NCBI GenBank assembly: GCA_041748655.1
Contig: JBGTCV010000032.1
Coordinates: 1 to 64,000 of the forward strand
DNA length: 64,000 bases
Direction of reading: 5' to 3'
Source of the DNA: Leptofilum sp041748655
GTDB lineage: Bacteria > Chloroflexota > Anaerolineae > Promineifilales > Promineifilaceae
Under the pieces are notes generated by a model that saw nothing but the letters and a program-made list of their open reading frames with translations, was not told the origin of the DNA and did no database searches. The first letter of the stretch is position 1. Each line of letters opens with the position of its first letter. Made by a program: the position numbers and the translations under genes. Positions 41,858 to 51,335 of the stretch are shown here, piece by piece.

Positions 41858-43155
41858 TGGCTGAATTTATCAAGATGCCCACATTGGGCTTCGACATGGA
41901 AGAAGGCACGATGGGCACCTGGCTCAAGCAGGTGGGCGATCCGGTAAAAAAAGGGGACGTGCTGGCCGAAATTGAGTCCGATAAGGTGACGCAGGAGCTA
42001 ACGGCCCGCGTAGAAGGCGTGCTGCTGGCCCAGCTGGTAAACACGGGCGACATGATACCGGTTGGCGAAAATCTCGGCATCATCGGCGCTGAGGGTGAAG
42101 ATGTTTCCGGAATGACGGGCGGCGGCAATGGTGCGGAAGCGCCCGAGGCCAAACCTACACCTGCCGCCGATGAAACGGCCGCACAGGCAGAACCAGAGGC
42201 CGAACCAACGGCTGCTGCAGCACCAGCCGCCAGCGGCGAGTTGGATGCTGAATTCCCCAGCGGCGTCAAGGCGACGCCAGTGGCCCGCCGCATGGCGGAA
42301 GAAAACGGGGTCGATTTATCGCGCGTGGGCGGCAGTGGCCCTGGCGGACGGATACGCCGGGCAGATGTGGAGGCGTTTATGGCCAGTCCACCTGCTGCGG
42401 AAGAGGCTGAGAAGGAAACGGCCGTTTCCACCCCAACTCCACAACCCGCTGCCCCCATTGCTACTCCCGAAGGTGCCAGCGAAAAACCGCTCACCCGGAT
42501 GCGCCAGGCTATCGCCCGTCGCATGACGGAAAGCAAAACGGCCGTACCCCACTTCTACATCACCTCAGAAATCGATATGGCTGGGGCGCTCAAGCTGCGT
42601 AAACAGATCAACGATGCGCTGGAACCAGAGCAAAAAGTGTCGGTCAACGACCTGGTGGTAAAAGCGGCCGCGCTGGCCTTGCGACAATTCCCCAACATCA
42701 ATGCCAGCTTTGGCGGGGACAAGATCATCCTGCACAACGAGATTAATGTGGGAACGGCCGTCGCCATCGAAGGCGGGCTGCTCACCATCGTCCAAAAAGG
42801 GACAGACGGGGCCAGCATCTCCAAAATTGCCCAGGACCACAAAGAAATGATCGCCCGCGCCCGCGACGGCAAGGTGAAACCAGAAGATGTGGAAGGAGCC
42901 ACCTTCACCGTCAGCAATTTGGGCGCGTTTGAAGTGGAGCATTTTGTGGCCATCATCAACCCGCCGAATGCTGCCATCCTTGCCGTTGGCTCAGCCCAGC
43001 AGGTGCCGGTGGTAGTGAATGGCGAATTGGCCATCGGTACCCGCATGAAAGCGACCATCTCGGCTGATCATCGCGTGACAGATGGGGCTGAAGCGGCCCA
43101 GTTTATGCAAACGCTCAAAGGCATATTGGAAGATCCGCTGCGTCTGTTGATCTAA
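41857..43155 (+). CDS. pdhC: Dihydrolipoamide acyltransferase E2 component
   Basis: 432 residues. One lipoyl domain (1-78) has lysine 43 in IESDKVTQEL as the lipoylation site. An Ala/Pro/Glu-rich linker is followed by a peripheral subunit-binding domain (ATPVARRMAEENGVDLSRV, about 137-170), a second linker (TAVSTPTPQPAAP, encoded across GAAACGGCCGTTTC), and the catalytic core ending with ADHRVTDGAEAAQF, whose histidine is catalytic. No E3 (lipoamide dehydrogenase) gene is adjacent, so E3 must come from elsewhere. Confidence 0.92.
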   Translation: MAEFIKMPTLGFDMEEGTMGTWLKQVGDPVKKGDVLAEIESDKVTQELTARVEGVLLAQLVNTGDMIPVGENLGIIGAEGEDVSGMTGGGNGAEAPEAKPTPAADETAAQAEPEAEPTAAAAPAASGELDAEFPSGVKATPVARRMAEENGVDLSRVGGSGPGGRIRRADVEAFMASPPAAEEAEKETAVSTPTPQPAAPIATPEGASEKPLTRMRQAIARRMTESKTAVPHFYITSEIDMAGALKLRKQINDALEPEQKVSVNDLVVKAAALALRQFPNINASFGGDKIILHNEINVGTAVAIEGGLLTIVQKGTDGASISKIAQDHKEMIARARDGKVKPEDVEGATFTVSNLGAFEVEHFVAIINPPNAAILAVGSAQQVPVVVNGELAIGTRMKATISADHRVTDGAEAAQFMQTLKGILEDPLRLLI

Positions 43156-43271
43156 CCTGGCAAAAACAATAAAACAATCATCAAAAAACTGTTATACTAC
43201 CAGCGGCAGATTCACATAAGATGATGCACCTTAATTGTTTACCGGCAGACTGTTGAGCCAGAGGAGTATAC

Positions 43272-43985
43272 ATGGCAACCATTCTTGTAATTGATGATGA
43301 CGAACTTGTTTCCCGAACCTTGCAGCGCGCTCTGAAACTGTATGGTTACCATGTTATGGTATCTAACAGCGGCACAGAGGGTTTACAGCTGGCACGTCGT
43401 CATCGGCCTGACCTGTTTATTTTGGACATTATGATGCCTGGGGCCGATGGCTACCAGGTGTGTCGGCAAATTCGGGGCGATCCATTGCTGCAAGAACTGC
43501 CGGTGCTCTTTCTAACAGCAAAAGCCAAAGATGAAGACAAGATTGAAGGGTTTCGGGCTGGTGCAGATGATTATTTGAGCAAACCGTTTAACATGGAAGA
43601 GCTTCAGCTGCGGGTAAAGGCCATTTTGCGCCGGGTGGTAGTGCCCAAGCAAGCCAAAGAAGAGAAGCCCAGCGAAGTGGTAGCGGGTAATGTGCTGCTA
43701 GACTGCCGCAGCTTTAAGGTAACCACGCCCAACGGCACCGCTTTGCTAACCAATGTACAGTTTGATCTGCTTTACCATCTGATGAGCAACGCGGATCAGG
43801 TGTTTAACAGCCAGCAGCTGCTGCAAGACGTGTGGGATTATCCCCGCGATACGGGCAGCCCGGAACTGGTGCGCGCCCATATTAAAAACCTGCGGGAAAA
43901 GATTGAACCGCTGCCCAGTGATCCCAAATATATTCGCACCATTCAGGGACATGGCTATACGTTTACCACAAATCCTGATCAGTAG
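43272..43985 (+). CDS. OmpR-family response regulator
   Basis: 237 residues. The receiver domain has the acidic pair DDDE (9-12), phosphoacceptor aspartate in LFILDIMMPG (about residue 53) and the switch lysine in FLTAKAKDED. The C-terminal winged-helix domain ends with IRTIQGHGYTFTTN. It is followed by a histidine kinase after a repeat-filled gap and is probably its partner. Targets unknown; the neighbouring PucR-type gene may be in the same circuit. Confidence 0.92.
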   Translation: MATILVIDDDELVSRTLQRALKLYGYHVMVSNSGTEGLQLARRHRPDLFILDIMMPGADGYQVCRQIRGDPLLQELPVLFLTAKAKDEDKIEGFRAGADDYLSKPFNMEELQLRVKAILRRVVVPKQAKEEKPSEVVAGNVLLDCRSFKVTTPNGTALLTNVQFDLLYHLMSNADQVFNSQQLLQDVWDYPRDTGSPELVRAHIKNLREKIEPLPSDPKYIRTIQGHGYTFTTNPDQ

Positions 43986-44002
43986 GAATATGGTCTAAAT
44001 AT

Positions 44003-44088
44003 TTGTTTTAGGTAATTAGGTAATTGAGTAATTGGGTAATTGGGTAATCAACTCAATTACTCAATTGCTCAATTACCCAATCAAGCTA
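44003..44088 (+). repeat. Intergenic octamer-repeat hairpin
   Basis: Repeats of TAATTGGG / TAATTGAG run to the middle and are mirrored by CTCAATTA / CCCAATTA copies, giving a long imperfect hairpin between regulator and kinase genes. The same words fill the gaps at 51,252, 56,226 and 58,590. Confidence 0.75.
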
Positions 44089-44099
44089 CGGCAAAAACG

Positions 44100-46199
44100 A
44101 TGCAAGAAATGACGGTGTCGGAGACAACCAGGGTGGAAACGGCCGTTTCCACCCCCCATACCACCGAAAAACGGTCGCACATTCTGATCGTCGATGACGA
44201 GCCGGAAATTGCCGAGTCCCTGGCCGACTTTTTGGTCAAAAAGGCAAACTTTCTGGTCTCTTCCGCCCGCGATGGCCAGGAAGCGATTGATTTTTTGCAA
44301 TCTACCGTCGGTGATGAGGCCACAGAAATCGATCTGGTTCTGCTGGACATGCGCATGCCCAATCTCTCCGGGCTGGACGTGCTGAACTGGATTCGGGAAC
44401 ATACCACGCTGCAATACACTCGCGTGGTGCTGCTCACCGCCGCCGCTGGCAGCAGCGAAAAAGTAGAAGCGCTCACCGCCGGAGCCGACGACTACATCAC
44501 CAAACCGTACCGTCCCCAGGAGCTTTTGGCGCGGGTCAACACCATCTTGCGCACCCAGCAGCTGGAAAAGCAGCTTCAGCGTCAAAGCCAGCAGCTGGCC
44601 GCACTCAACCGCATTGGGCAAATGGTGGCGGCCACCCTGGAAGCCTCTGAGGTGCTGGCTACGGCCGTTCAAGGCGTCGATCAACTGCTAGGCATTCAGC
44701 TCACTGGAGCCTTAATGGTTGAAGGTGGCAGCCAGCTACGTTACCAAAACTTGCAAAGTCACAGTGGGCCACTGCCGGTAACGGCCGTTCCCACCATCCC
44801 GGTCGGCGAAGGCATTTTTGGCACGGCGTTTCAAGAGCAAACAGCCGTTATTTTGAACCACCCGGAAGAAGACGGCCGTTTTCAACCAGAAATCGACGCC
44901 CCGCCCAACTTCCAGGTTCATTCCCTCATCGCCGCCCCACTCGTTGTGCGCGGTCGCCCCGTCGGCCTCATCAACGCCTTCAACAAAACGGACGGCCCCT
45001 TTACCGAAGTAGACCTCGACCTGTTCGCTTCACTCGCCAGCTCCATCAGTGAAGCCGTAGAAAACGCCTGGCTGTTCACCCGCATCCGCCAGCGCCAGCA
45101 AGAAATGTTAGAAAGCCGCAACACCCTACAAGCCCTCATCGACGGCATTCCCCACCCCATCTACACCATCAACGACGACTGGCAGCTTGTCGGCATCAAC
45201 AAAAGTAAGGCCGATGAACTCGACACCGTACCCGAACACCTTGTCAACAAAGTATGCTACGAAACTTTTTTCAACCGCAGCCAGCCCTGTGGGCACTGTC
45301 TGGCAGCCCAAACCCTGGCCCAGAAACAAGCCCAGCGCTGGACCATCAACTGGAAAGGTGACGACCACCTGCCCCGCGAATGGGACGTCAACGCCTACCC
45401 CATTCCCAGCAAACAGGCCAGCTCCGCCAGAGCCGTTATTCTGTGGCAAGACCGCACTGAAGAGCGGCGGCTGGAAAGCTCACTGCTGCAAGCTGGTAAA
45501 CTTGCCGCCATCGGCCAACTGGCCGCTGGCGTTGCTCATGAAATCAACAACCCACTAACCGCCATTAACGCCAACGCTGAAATGCTCAAAATGTTCATTC
45601 CCGAAGATGATGAAAATTATGAAGCAGTGGACCTCATCGCCCGTGCCGGTGACCGCGCCACCAAAGTCGTGCGCGGCCTGCTCGATTTTGCCCGACAAGA
45701 ACATTACAATCTTGCAGCAGGCGATGTAAACCTCTCAATTCAGCAAACCCTCGATCTGCTTCGATACCAGCTCGTCTCCGCCGACGCCGAAGTCATTCAA
45801 CACATGGCAGAAGATCTCCCCCCCATTGTTGCCAGTTGGGAACACCTCAAAAGTGTCTGGCTTAACCTCATCGTCAACGCCCGCGATGCTGTCAACAAAT
45901 TGCCCCACAAACGGCAAATCACCATTACCACACGGCTCGCCGCTGAAAATGGCCATGTGCAAATCATTGTTCAGGACAATGGCAAAGGGATGTCCAAAGC
46001 GGAATTGGTTCACATCTTCGAGCCTTTTTATACAACAAAAGATCCGGGGCAAGGAACCGGATTGGGTCTGGCAACAACACATCGCATCATCGAACAGCAT
46101 GGTGGCGATATTAATGTTGTGAGCGCACCCAATGAAGGGGCCACCTTCATTATCCGTCTTCCAATCAATGGGAATGGGAATGGCAATTCAAACGCATGA
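44100..46199 (+). CDS. Hybrid sensor histidine kinase: REC-GAF-PAS-HisKA-HATPase
   Basis: 699 residues from ATG 44100; the in-frame TTG at 44040 lies inside the repeat. Order: receiver domain (about 20-145, DDEPE and LVLLDMRMP), short coiled coil, GAF domain (about 175-320), PAS-like domain with a possible metal- or heme-binding CxxC (PCGHCLAAQ, about 325-455), HisKA with H-box AAGVAHEINNPLTAI, and HATPase with NLIVNARDA, DNGKGMS and GTGLGL. No membrane helix, so it senses a cytoplasmic signal. Its stop overlaps the next start (ATGA). Confidence 0.92.
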   Translation: MQEMTVSETTRVETAVSTPHTTEKRSHILIVDDEPEIAESLADFLVKKANFLVSSARDGQEAIDFLQSTVGDEATEIDLVLLDMRMPNLSGLDVLNWIREHTTLQYTRVVLLTAAAGSSEKVEALTAGADDYITKPYRPQELLARVNTILRTQQLEKQLQRQSQQLAALNRIGQMVAATLEASEVLATAVQGVDQLLGIQLTGALMVEGGSQLRYQNLQSHSGPLPVTAVPTIPVGEGIFGTAFQEQTAVILNHPEEDGRFQPEIDAPPNFQVHSLIAAPLVVRGRPVGLINAFNKTDGPFTEVDLDLFASLASSISEAVENAWLFTRIRQRQQEMLESRNTLQALIDGIPHPIYTINDDWQLVGINKSKADELDTVPEHLVNKVCYETFFNRSQPCGHCLAAQTLAQKQAQRWTINWKGDDHLPREWDVNAYPIPSKQASSARAVILWQDRTEERRLESSLLQAGKLAAIGQLAAGVAHEINNPLTAINANAEMLKMFIPEDDENYEAVDLIARAGDRATKVVRGLLDFARQEHYNLAAGDVNLSIQQTLDLLRYQLVSADAEVIQHMAEDLPPIVASWEHLKSVWLNLIVNARDAVNKLPHKRQITITTRLAAENGHVQIIVQDNGKGMSKAELVHIFEPFYTTKDPGQGTGLGLATTHRIIEQHGGDINVVSAPNEGATFIIRLPINGNGNGNSNA

Positions 46200-47833
46200 A
46201 TGAGCAAGCATTAGACCAAATTACAATCAGCGATCTACTTCGATTGGCACTGCCGCTAAACACCACTGCTCTGGGTGGTGCCGAACAGGCGCGGCGCACG
46301 GTCGAGTGGGTTGTGTTACTCACCAGTTGGGACGCCGTAGAAGAACAGGTTCAGCTAAACGACCTGGCCATTGTTCCCCCCACGCTGCAAGCAAAAATTA
46401 ACGAAGCGGCGCTCAAACAAAAGCTGGCGCTGATGGCCGAGATAAATGTCGCCGGGCTAATTTTGTTTAACACCTTGTCGGAAGATGTGGCCGATCAGGC
46501 CAATCGGCTCAATATTCCTATTTTGATTGTGCCTGAAAACGTCTCCGTGCGCGAGATCAACCGGGACGTAGCCGCTTTGCTGGTAGATCGTCAATCGGCC
46601 ACCAGCGAGCGTGGCATGCAGCTGTACCGCACCCTCTCAGAAATGTCCCGGGAAGAGCAGGGGTTAAACGCCATGACAGAGCTTGTGGCCAAGCTCACAG
46701 GCAAGATTGTCGTTGTGCAAGATAAACGGATGGAAATTCAAGCAGTTGCCCTGCCGCAAAACAACCAGATCGAATGGGAAACTCTTCGTGAGCTGCTGCA
46801 ACAGCGGGATGAACTGCCGCCCGTACTGCGCAACCGCAAGGCAGCGGCCCATGCCCGCCAAAGCCATTGGCAGCAATTTTTCCCCATTGAAAACGTGGGG
46901 CGGCTGGTCAGCCCCATCATTTCCGGCGACCGGGCCAGAGGCTATTTGTCCATCATTGGGCCAGCCGATCAGCTGGATCTGCTGGATAAATTAGCGGTGG
47001 AGCACGGCGCAGCCGCCTGCGCTCTGGAAATGGCGAAGGCCAAAGCGATTAGTGAAGCCAAAAAAGAGCTGCGCGGCAACTTTTTGGAAGGTCTACTGGC
47101 CGGAACCATGCCCCGCAAGGAAATTGAGCGGTTAGAAGGTCGCCTGGACCATAATACCAATCAACCCCATGCGGTCATTGCCCTGAAATGGGCCGATCCG
47201 CCCGCTTATTCGCTGCGCCGCCTGGAAACAACGGTTCATTGGGTATTGAACAACCACAGCCGCTCGGCGCTGGTGCATGTCTATGGCGACAAGCATGTTT
47301 GCGTTTTTCAACAGCTAAAACATGCTGAAGATATGGAAACGGCCCATGAATTGGGCCGCCGCATTGAGGAGCAGGTAAAAACGGAGTATCCAGACGGGGT
47401 TTTGGTAGCAGGCATGAGCGGCCCAGCCCCAACTCTGGCCGAATGGCCAGAGATTTATGATGAAGCGCTGCAAGCGATGCAGCTGGGTGAACGTCTGCAA
47501 ATCAAGCAGGTGGTGCAGTTTAGCAGCCTGGGCGTTTATCAGCTGCTTGTTCAGTTGGAAGAGTACCCGACGGTGCGCAGCTTTACAGATCAGGTGATTG
47601 GGCCGCTGGTGGCCTATGATGAGCAGCACAACAGCAGCCTGGTAAAGACGATGGATGCTTATTTTGATCATCATGGCAATATTAGCCAAACGGCCGAATC
47701 TCTCTTCATTCACCGCAATACCTTGCTCTACCGGCTGGATCGCATTCAGGAACTGACCGGCCACGATTTGAACCAGTCAAATATGCGGCTGGCGCTGCAC
47801 TTGTCGCTGAAGTTGTGGCAGTTGCGGCCGTAA
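46196..47833 (+). CDS. PucR-family transcriptional regulator
   Basis: 545 residues. It has an N-terminal purine-catabolism-type sensing domain (1-150), a central GGDEF-like or GAF-like region, and a C-terminal PucR helix-turn-helix (HHGNISQTAESLFIHRNTL, then YRLDRIQELTGHDL). Translation is coupled to the kinase by ATGA, so kinase and regulator act together. Family members respond to amino acids, purines or carbohydrates; the ligand here is unknown. Confidence 0.87.
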   Translation: MNEQALDQITISDLLRLALPLNTTALGGAEQARRTVEWVVLLTSWDAVEEQVQLNDLAIVPPTLQAKINEAALKQKLALMAEINVAGLILFNTLSEDVADQANRLNIPILIVPENVSVREINRDVAALLVDRQSATSERGMQLYRTLSEMSREEQGLNAMTELVAKLTGKIVVVQDKRMEIQAVALPQNNQIEWETLRELLQQRDELPPVLRNRKAAAHARQSHWQQFFPIENVGRLVSPIISGDRARGYLSIIGPADQLDLLDKLAVEHGAAACALEMAKAKAISEAKKELRGNFLEGLLAGTMPRKEIERLEGRLDHNTNQPHAVIALKWADPPAYSLRRLETTVHWVLNNHSRSALVHVYGDKHVCVFQQLKHAEDMETAHELGRRIEEQVKTEYPDGVLVAGMSGPAPTLAEWPEIYDEALQAMQLGERLQIKQVVQFSSLGVYQLLVQLEEYPTVRSFTDQVIGPLVAYDEQHNSSLVKTMDAYFDHHGNISQTAESLFIHRNTLLYRLDRIQELTGHDLNQSNMRLALHLSLKLWQLRP

Positions 47834-47965
47834 GTCAGTAATCAGTGGGCAGTGAGCGGTGAGCGGTGGATCATTTGCTGGCGGGAGAGGGGCTGTACAA
47901 AATTCACAAACGATAGCGCGTCGGTTTTAGCTAGAATAACCGTAGAGTTGACACTAATTATCCCG

Positions 47966-48062
47966 TATACTCCTGGAGACTTGTGCTGAAATGCGCGGTT
48001 CAGTGGGAAATAGTGGGAATCAAGGCGGAAAATGTTTAGGCATTTTCCGCCTTGGTGTTTCT
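47966..48062 (+). repeat. 97-nt promoter-hairpin repeat, copy 1
   Basis: It begins with TATACT, continues with GGAGACTTGTGCTGAAATGCGC, shown in parts as GGAGACTTGTGC and TGAAATGCGC, then TGGGA-N5-TGGGA-N5-GGCGG, and ends in the hairpin AAGGCGGAAAATG / CATTTTCCGCCTT. Copy 2 differs at only two bases. ACCGTAGAG lies 18 bases before TATACT in both copies and could be a -35 element of an alternative sigma factor. It may encode a small RNA. Confidence 0.7.
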
Positions 48063-48173
48063 GGGGCCAGCAATCACTTTTTCACAGGTTTTTGACCTCT
48101 TGTGCAAAAGAGCACAAACAAATACGCCCAAGGTTTGTAAAAAATGACCGTAGAGATAGCAGCTGCATTCCTT

Positions 48174-48270
48174 TATACTCCTGGAGACTTGTGCTGAAAT
48201 GCGCGGTTCAGTGGGAAATAGTGGGAATCAAGGCGGGAAATGTTTAAGCATTTTCCGCCTTGGTGTTTCT
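48174..48270 (+). repeat. 97-nt promoter-hairpin repeat, copy 2
   Basis: Identical in length to copy 1, 208 bases downstream, with two substitutions in the hairpin (GCGGGAAATG, TTTAAG). The sequences between the copies are unrelated, so only this block was duplicated or kept. The 48,271-48,556 stretch holds a hydrophobic 30-codon frame from ATG 48427 (LFHIIISLILLSLVLIIVV) without a ribosome binding site, which I do not call a gene. Confidence 0.7.
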
Positions 48271-48556
48271 ACAGCTAAAAATTGGCCAATGGCCGACAGT
48301 TCGGTATAATCTCATTCTGTTGTGCAAAATACACAACAATCGAGCGGTTTCATTTGGCACTTTGTCACTGGTCGAACAAAAAGCACGCTGTACACTTATG
48401 GGATATTTTGCAGCAGAAAAAATAATATGATTACACTCTTTCACATCATTATTAGCCTTATCCTTCTTAGCCTCGTCCTTATTATTGTCGTCAATAAGGA
48501 TACATTGTTTGTTGGGTAAGGAATGAGTGGAAGTGAAGCACTCTTTGGATAAAACC

Positions 48557-48586
48557 AAGCCGCCCAACAGGGCGGCTTTTTTTTTA
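48557..48586 (+). terminator. Intrinsic terminator
   Basis: AAGCCGCCC / GGGCGGCTT with loop AACA, then a run of nine T. It separates the repeat region from the ilv leader. Confidence 0.9.
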
Positions 48587-48753
48587 CAATTTTCTTTTTG
48601 TAATTTTCATAGTTTTGAGACGTTGGTATAACTCATGAACGAGATAGTTAAGAACAGTTGTCAACAGATGCAGAATTGGGCGGAAACGGCCGTTTCCGCC
48701 ACAACCCACTGCCGCCAACAGTCTAATACCGTTTTCCCCACCCGTCTACCCAG

Positions 48754-48789
48754 GCAGCAAGCAGAACATCCTCTGTTTGCTGCTTTTTT
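48754..48789 (+). terminator. Attenuator-like terminator in the ilv leader
   Basis: GCAGCAAGCAGA pairs with TCTGTTTGCTGC (one G-U) around ACATCC, followed by six T, 100 bases before ilvB. A second, GC-rich inverted repeat GGGCGGAAACGGCCGTTTCCGCC lies at about 48,676-48,698 (given here as GGCGGAAAC and GTTTCCGCC). The position suggests the whole operon is controlled by read-through of this hairpin. No T-box sequence and no leader peptide rich in Leu, Ile or Val was found. Confidence 0.7.
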
Positions 48790-48888
48790 ATTTGAAAACC
48801 AACAAATGGAAAGGTTAGAAAGCAGAGAGTTGAGATAACCACAATCTCCAATCTCCAATCTCTAATCTCCTAAACAAGGAGAAGATTT

Positions 48889-50595
48889 ATGAGCGAGATG
48901 AAAACCGGCGGTCAGATCATATGGGAAAGCTTGATGCACGAAGGCGTCGAAGTCGTGTTCGGCCTCCCTGGCGGCGCTATCTTGCCCGCCTATGATGACC
49001 TGGCCAAATATGAATATCCCATTCACCACGTGCTGGTAACACACGAGCAAGGCGCTTCGCACATGGCCGATGGCTATGCGCGAGCCACTGGACGTGTGGG
49101 CGTTTGCATTGCCACCTCTGGGCCAGGGGCTACCAACCTGATCACCGGCCTGGCTACCGCCTACATGGATTCCACCCCCGTGGTAGCCATTACCGGGCAG
49201 GTACCCACCTCCCTGCTGGGGCGCGATGGCTTCCAGGAAGCGGATGTCCAGGGCGTCACCCTGCCCGTGACCAAGCACAACTACCTCATCACCGACATCA
49301 AAGATCTGCCAGACGCCATCAAAGAGGCATTTTACATTGCCCGCACTGGCCGCCCTGGCCCCGTGCTGGTGGACGTGTGCAAGGATGTGCTGCAAGCCGC
49401 TATGCCTTTCAAATATCCAGAAACGGTCAATTTGCCCGGCTACAATCCCAATATTAACGCGCCAGACCCAACGGCCGTTTCCCGTGCCGCCCGTCTCATC
49501 AATGAAGCCAAAAAACCTGTCATCGTCGCCGGGCAAGGCGTCTCCATTGCCAAAGCGGAAGCTGAACTGCGCCAGTTGGCCGAAAAAGCCAACATCCCTG
49601 TGGCCACCAGCCTGCTGGGCATAGGCACCTTCCCCGCCACCCACCCGCTGGCCATCAGCTGGGGCGGGATGCATGGTGAAGCGTACTGCAACTATGCCCT
49701 GCAAGAGTGTGACGTGCTCTTTGCCGTTGGCGCTCGCCTGGACGACCGCCTCACCGGGGCGTTCGACACCTTTGCGCCCAACGCCAGAATCATCCATGTC
49801 GATATCGATCCAGCCGAAATGGGCAAAAATATCACCATCGACACCCCCGTCATTGGCGATGCCCTGCTGACGCTGCGCGGCCTGCTGCCCCAAATTGAGC
49901 CAAATGTTCATCCCGCCTGGCTGGAACAAATTGCCGAATGGCGAGCCGACACCGGCGACCGCGACATTTTGGCCCAGGAAACCGACGAACTGATCGCGCC
50001 CTATGTCATGCGTGCCTTGTGGCACGCCACTGATGAAGGCAATGCCACCGTCGTCACCGATGTGGGCCAGCACCAGATGTGGGAAGCCCAATATTACCAC
50101 CACACCAAACCGCGCAGCCTGCTAACTTCTGGGGGCCTGGGCACGATGGGATATGGCCTCCCCGCCGCCATCGGGGCGCAAATGGGGCTGCCCGATGAGG
50201 AAATCTGGGTGGTGGCAGGCGACGGCGGCTTCCAGATGACGATGATGGAACTGTCTACCGTGGTGCAGGAAAAGCTGCCCATCAAGATCGCCATCATCAA
50301 CAATGGCTACCTGGGGATGGTGCGCCAGTGGCAAGATGTGTTTTACAACAAGCGGCATGCAGGCACCCCGCTGTTTAATCCCGACTTTGTGAAGATTGCC
50401 GAAGCGTACGGCATTCCCGCCCGCTCCGTCACCAGCAAGGAAGAGGCACTCGAAGCGATCAAGGAAGCGCAGGCGTATGATGGGCCATTCCTGCTGGATT
50501 TCCAGGTGGAAGAGTTCACCAACGTCTACCCGATGGTAACGCCTGGCAAGAGCAATGCGGACATGATTCGCCGTCCGGCAGCGGGGGAGCGGTAA
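48889..50595 (+). CDS. ilvB: Acetolactate synthase, large catalytic subunit
   Basis: 568 residues, AAGGAGAAG upstream. It condenses two pyruvates, or pyruvate with 2-oxobutyrate, using TPP and FAD. VFGLPGGAILPAYDDL opens the PYR domain, and the catalytic glutamate is in VTHEQGASHMADGYAR. The central FAD-binding domain follows, then the PP domain with GDGGFQMTMMELSTV and NNGYLGMVRQWQ. Length is normal. First gene of the branched-chain cluster. Confidence 0.96.
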   Translation: MSEMKTGGQIIWESLMHEGVEVVFGLPGGAILPAYDDLAKYEYPIHHVLVTHEQGASHMADGYARATGRVGVCIATSGPGATNLITGLATAYMDSTPVVAITGQVPTSLLGRDGFQEADVQGVTLPVTKHNYLITDIKDLPDAIKEAFYIARTGRPGPVLVDVCKDVLQAAMPFKYPETVNLPGYNPNINAPDPTAVSRAARLINEAKKPVIVAGQGVSIAKAEAELRQLAEKANIPVATSLLGIGTFPATHPLAISWGGMHGEAYCNYALQECDVLFAVGARLDDRLTGAFDTFAPNARIIHVDIDPAEMGKNITIDTPVIGDALLTLRGLLPQIEPNVHPAWLEQIAEWRADTGDRDILAQETDELIAPYVMRALWHATDEGNATVVTDVGQHQMWEAQYYHHTKPRSLLTSGGLGTMGYGLPAAIGAQMGLPDEEIWVVAGDGGFQMTMMELSTVVQEKLPIKIAIINNGYLGMVRQWQDVFYNKRHAGTPLFNPDFVKIAEAYGIPARSVTSKEEALEAIKEAQAYDGPFLLDFQVEEFTNVYPMVTPGKSNADMIRRPAAGER

Positions 50596-50700
50596 TCGGT
50601 AATCAGTAATCAGTAGGGGCGAGGCAGGTGGGTGGATCAATGGATCAGCAAGCAGCCTTTCCCCCACCTGCCTCGCCCAAACGCGAGAGGAAAAGAAAAA

Positions 50701-51255
50701 ATGACAGACAATGGGATGAAACGACACACAATTAATGCCTGGATGGAAGATAAGCCAGGTGTCTTGAATCGGGTGGCAGGATTGTTCCGCCGCCGCAACT
50801 TTAATATTGAAAGTCTGGCTGTAGGGCACAGCGAAACGCCGGGCATCAGCCGCATGACCTTTGTAGCGTACGGCACCGACCGGGACATGCGCCAGATCAC
50901 AACGCAGCTAGACAAGCTGATCAATGTGACGCAAATTGAGGATGTGACCTACAAACCGGCCGTCAACCGCGAATTGGCGCTGATCAAGGTGCGGGCCAAC
51001 AGCCAGACGCGGGCCGAGGTGATGCAGCTGGTAGACATTTACCGTGCCAGCATTGTGGATGTGGCTATGGATTCGCTGATCATCCAGATTGTGGGTAAGG
51101 AAGACCAGGTGGACTCGCTGATCAAGCTGCTGCAAGGCTTTGGCATTGAAGAAATGGTGCGCACAGGCCGGGTGGCTATGGTACGCGGCTTACAAGAACG
51201 GGAAGAACGAGGGACGGAAACGGCCGTTCCCACCCATCAAAACGGACATCATTAA
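50701..51255 (+). CDS. ilvN: Acetolactate synthase, small regulatory subunit
   Basis: 184 residues from ATG 50701 (earlier in-frame ATG 50632 lies in the gap). The N-terminal ACT domain (HTINAWMEDKPGVLNRVAGL, FRRRNFNIESLAVG) binds valine for feedback control. The C-terminal half (LALIKVRANSQTRAEVMQL) is the ALS_ss_C domain. It activates IlvB. The last residues (ETAVPTHQNGHH) are translated from a GAAACGGCCGTTCC repeat. Confidence 0.95.
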   Translation: MTDNGMKRHTINAWMEDKPGVLNRVAGLFRRRNFNIESLAVGHSETPGISRMTFVAYGTDRDMRQITTQLDKLINVTQIEDVTYKPAVNRELALIKVRANSQTRAEVMQLVDIYRASIVDVAMDSLIIQIVGKEDQVDSLIKLLQGFGIEEMVRTGRVAMVRGLQEREERGTETAVPTHQNGHH

Positions 51256-51312
51256 TTACTCAATTACCCAATTACCAACCAGTAATTGAGTAATTAGGTA
51301 ATTGGGTAATTG
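51252..51312 (+). repeat. Intergenic octamer-repeat hairpin
   Basis: AATTACTCAATTACCCAATT is mirrored by AATTGAGTAATTAGGTAATT and TAATTGGGTAATTG, a hairpin between ilvN and ilvC built from the same words as the one at 44,003. Confidence 0.75.
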
Positions 51313-51335
51313 TTCAAACAAGGGAGATAGGAATT

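Noticed and set aside
48427..48519. 30-codon hydrophobic peptide
   Set aside because: No ribosome binding site or conservation argument; could be chance in an AT-rich spacer.
48635..48838. 67-codon ORF in the ilv leader
   Set aside because: It runs through the terminator hairpin, has no ribosome binding site and is not rich in branched-chain codons.
48589..48888. T-box riboswitch before ilvB
   Set aside because: The conserved T-box sequence and specifier loop are absent; only the terminator hairpin is visible.
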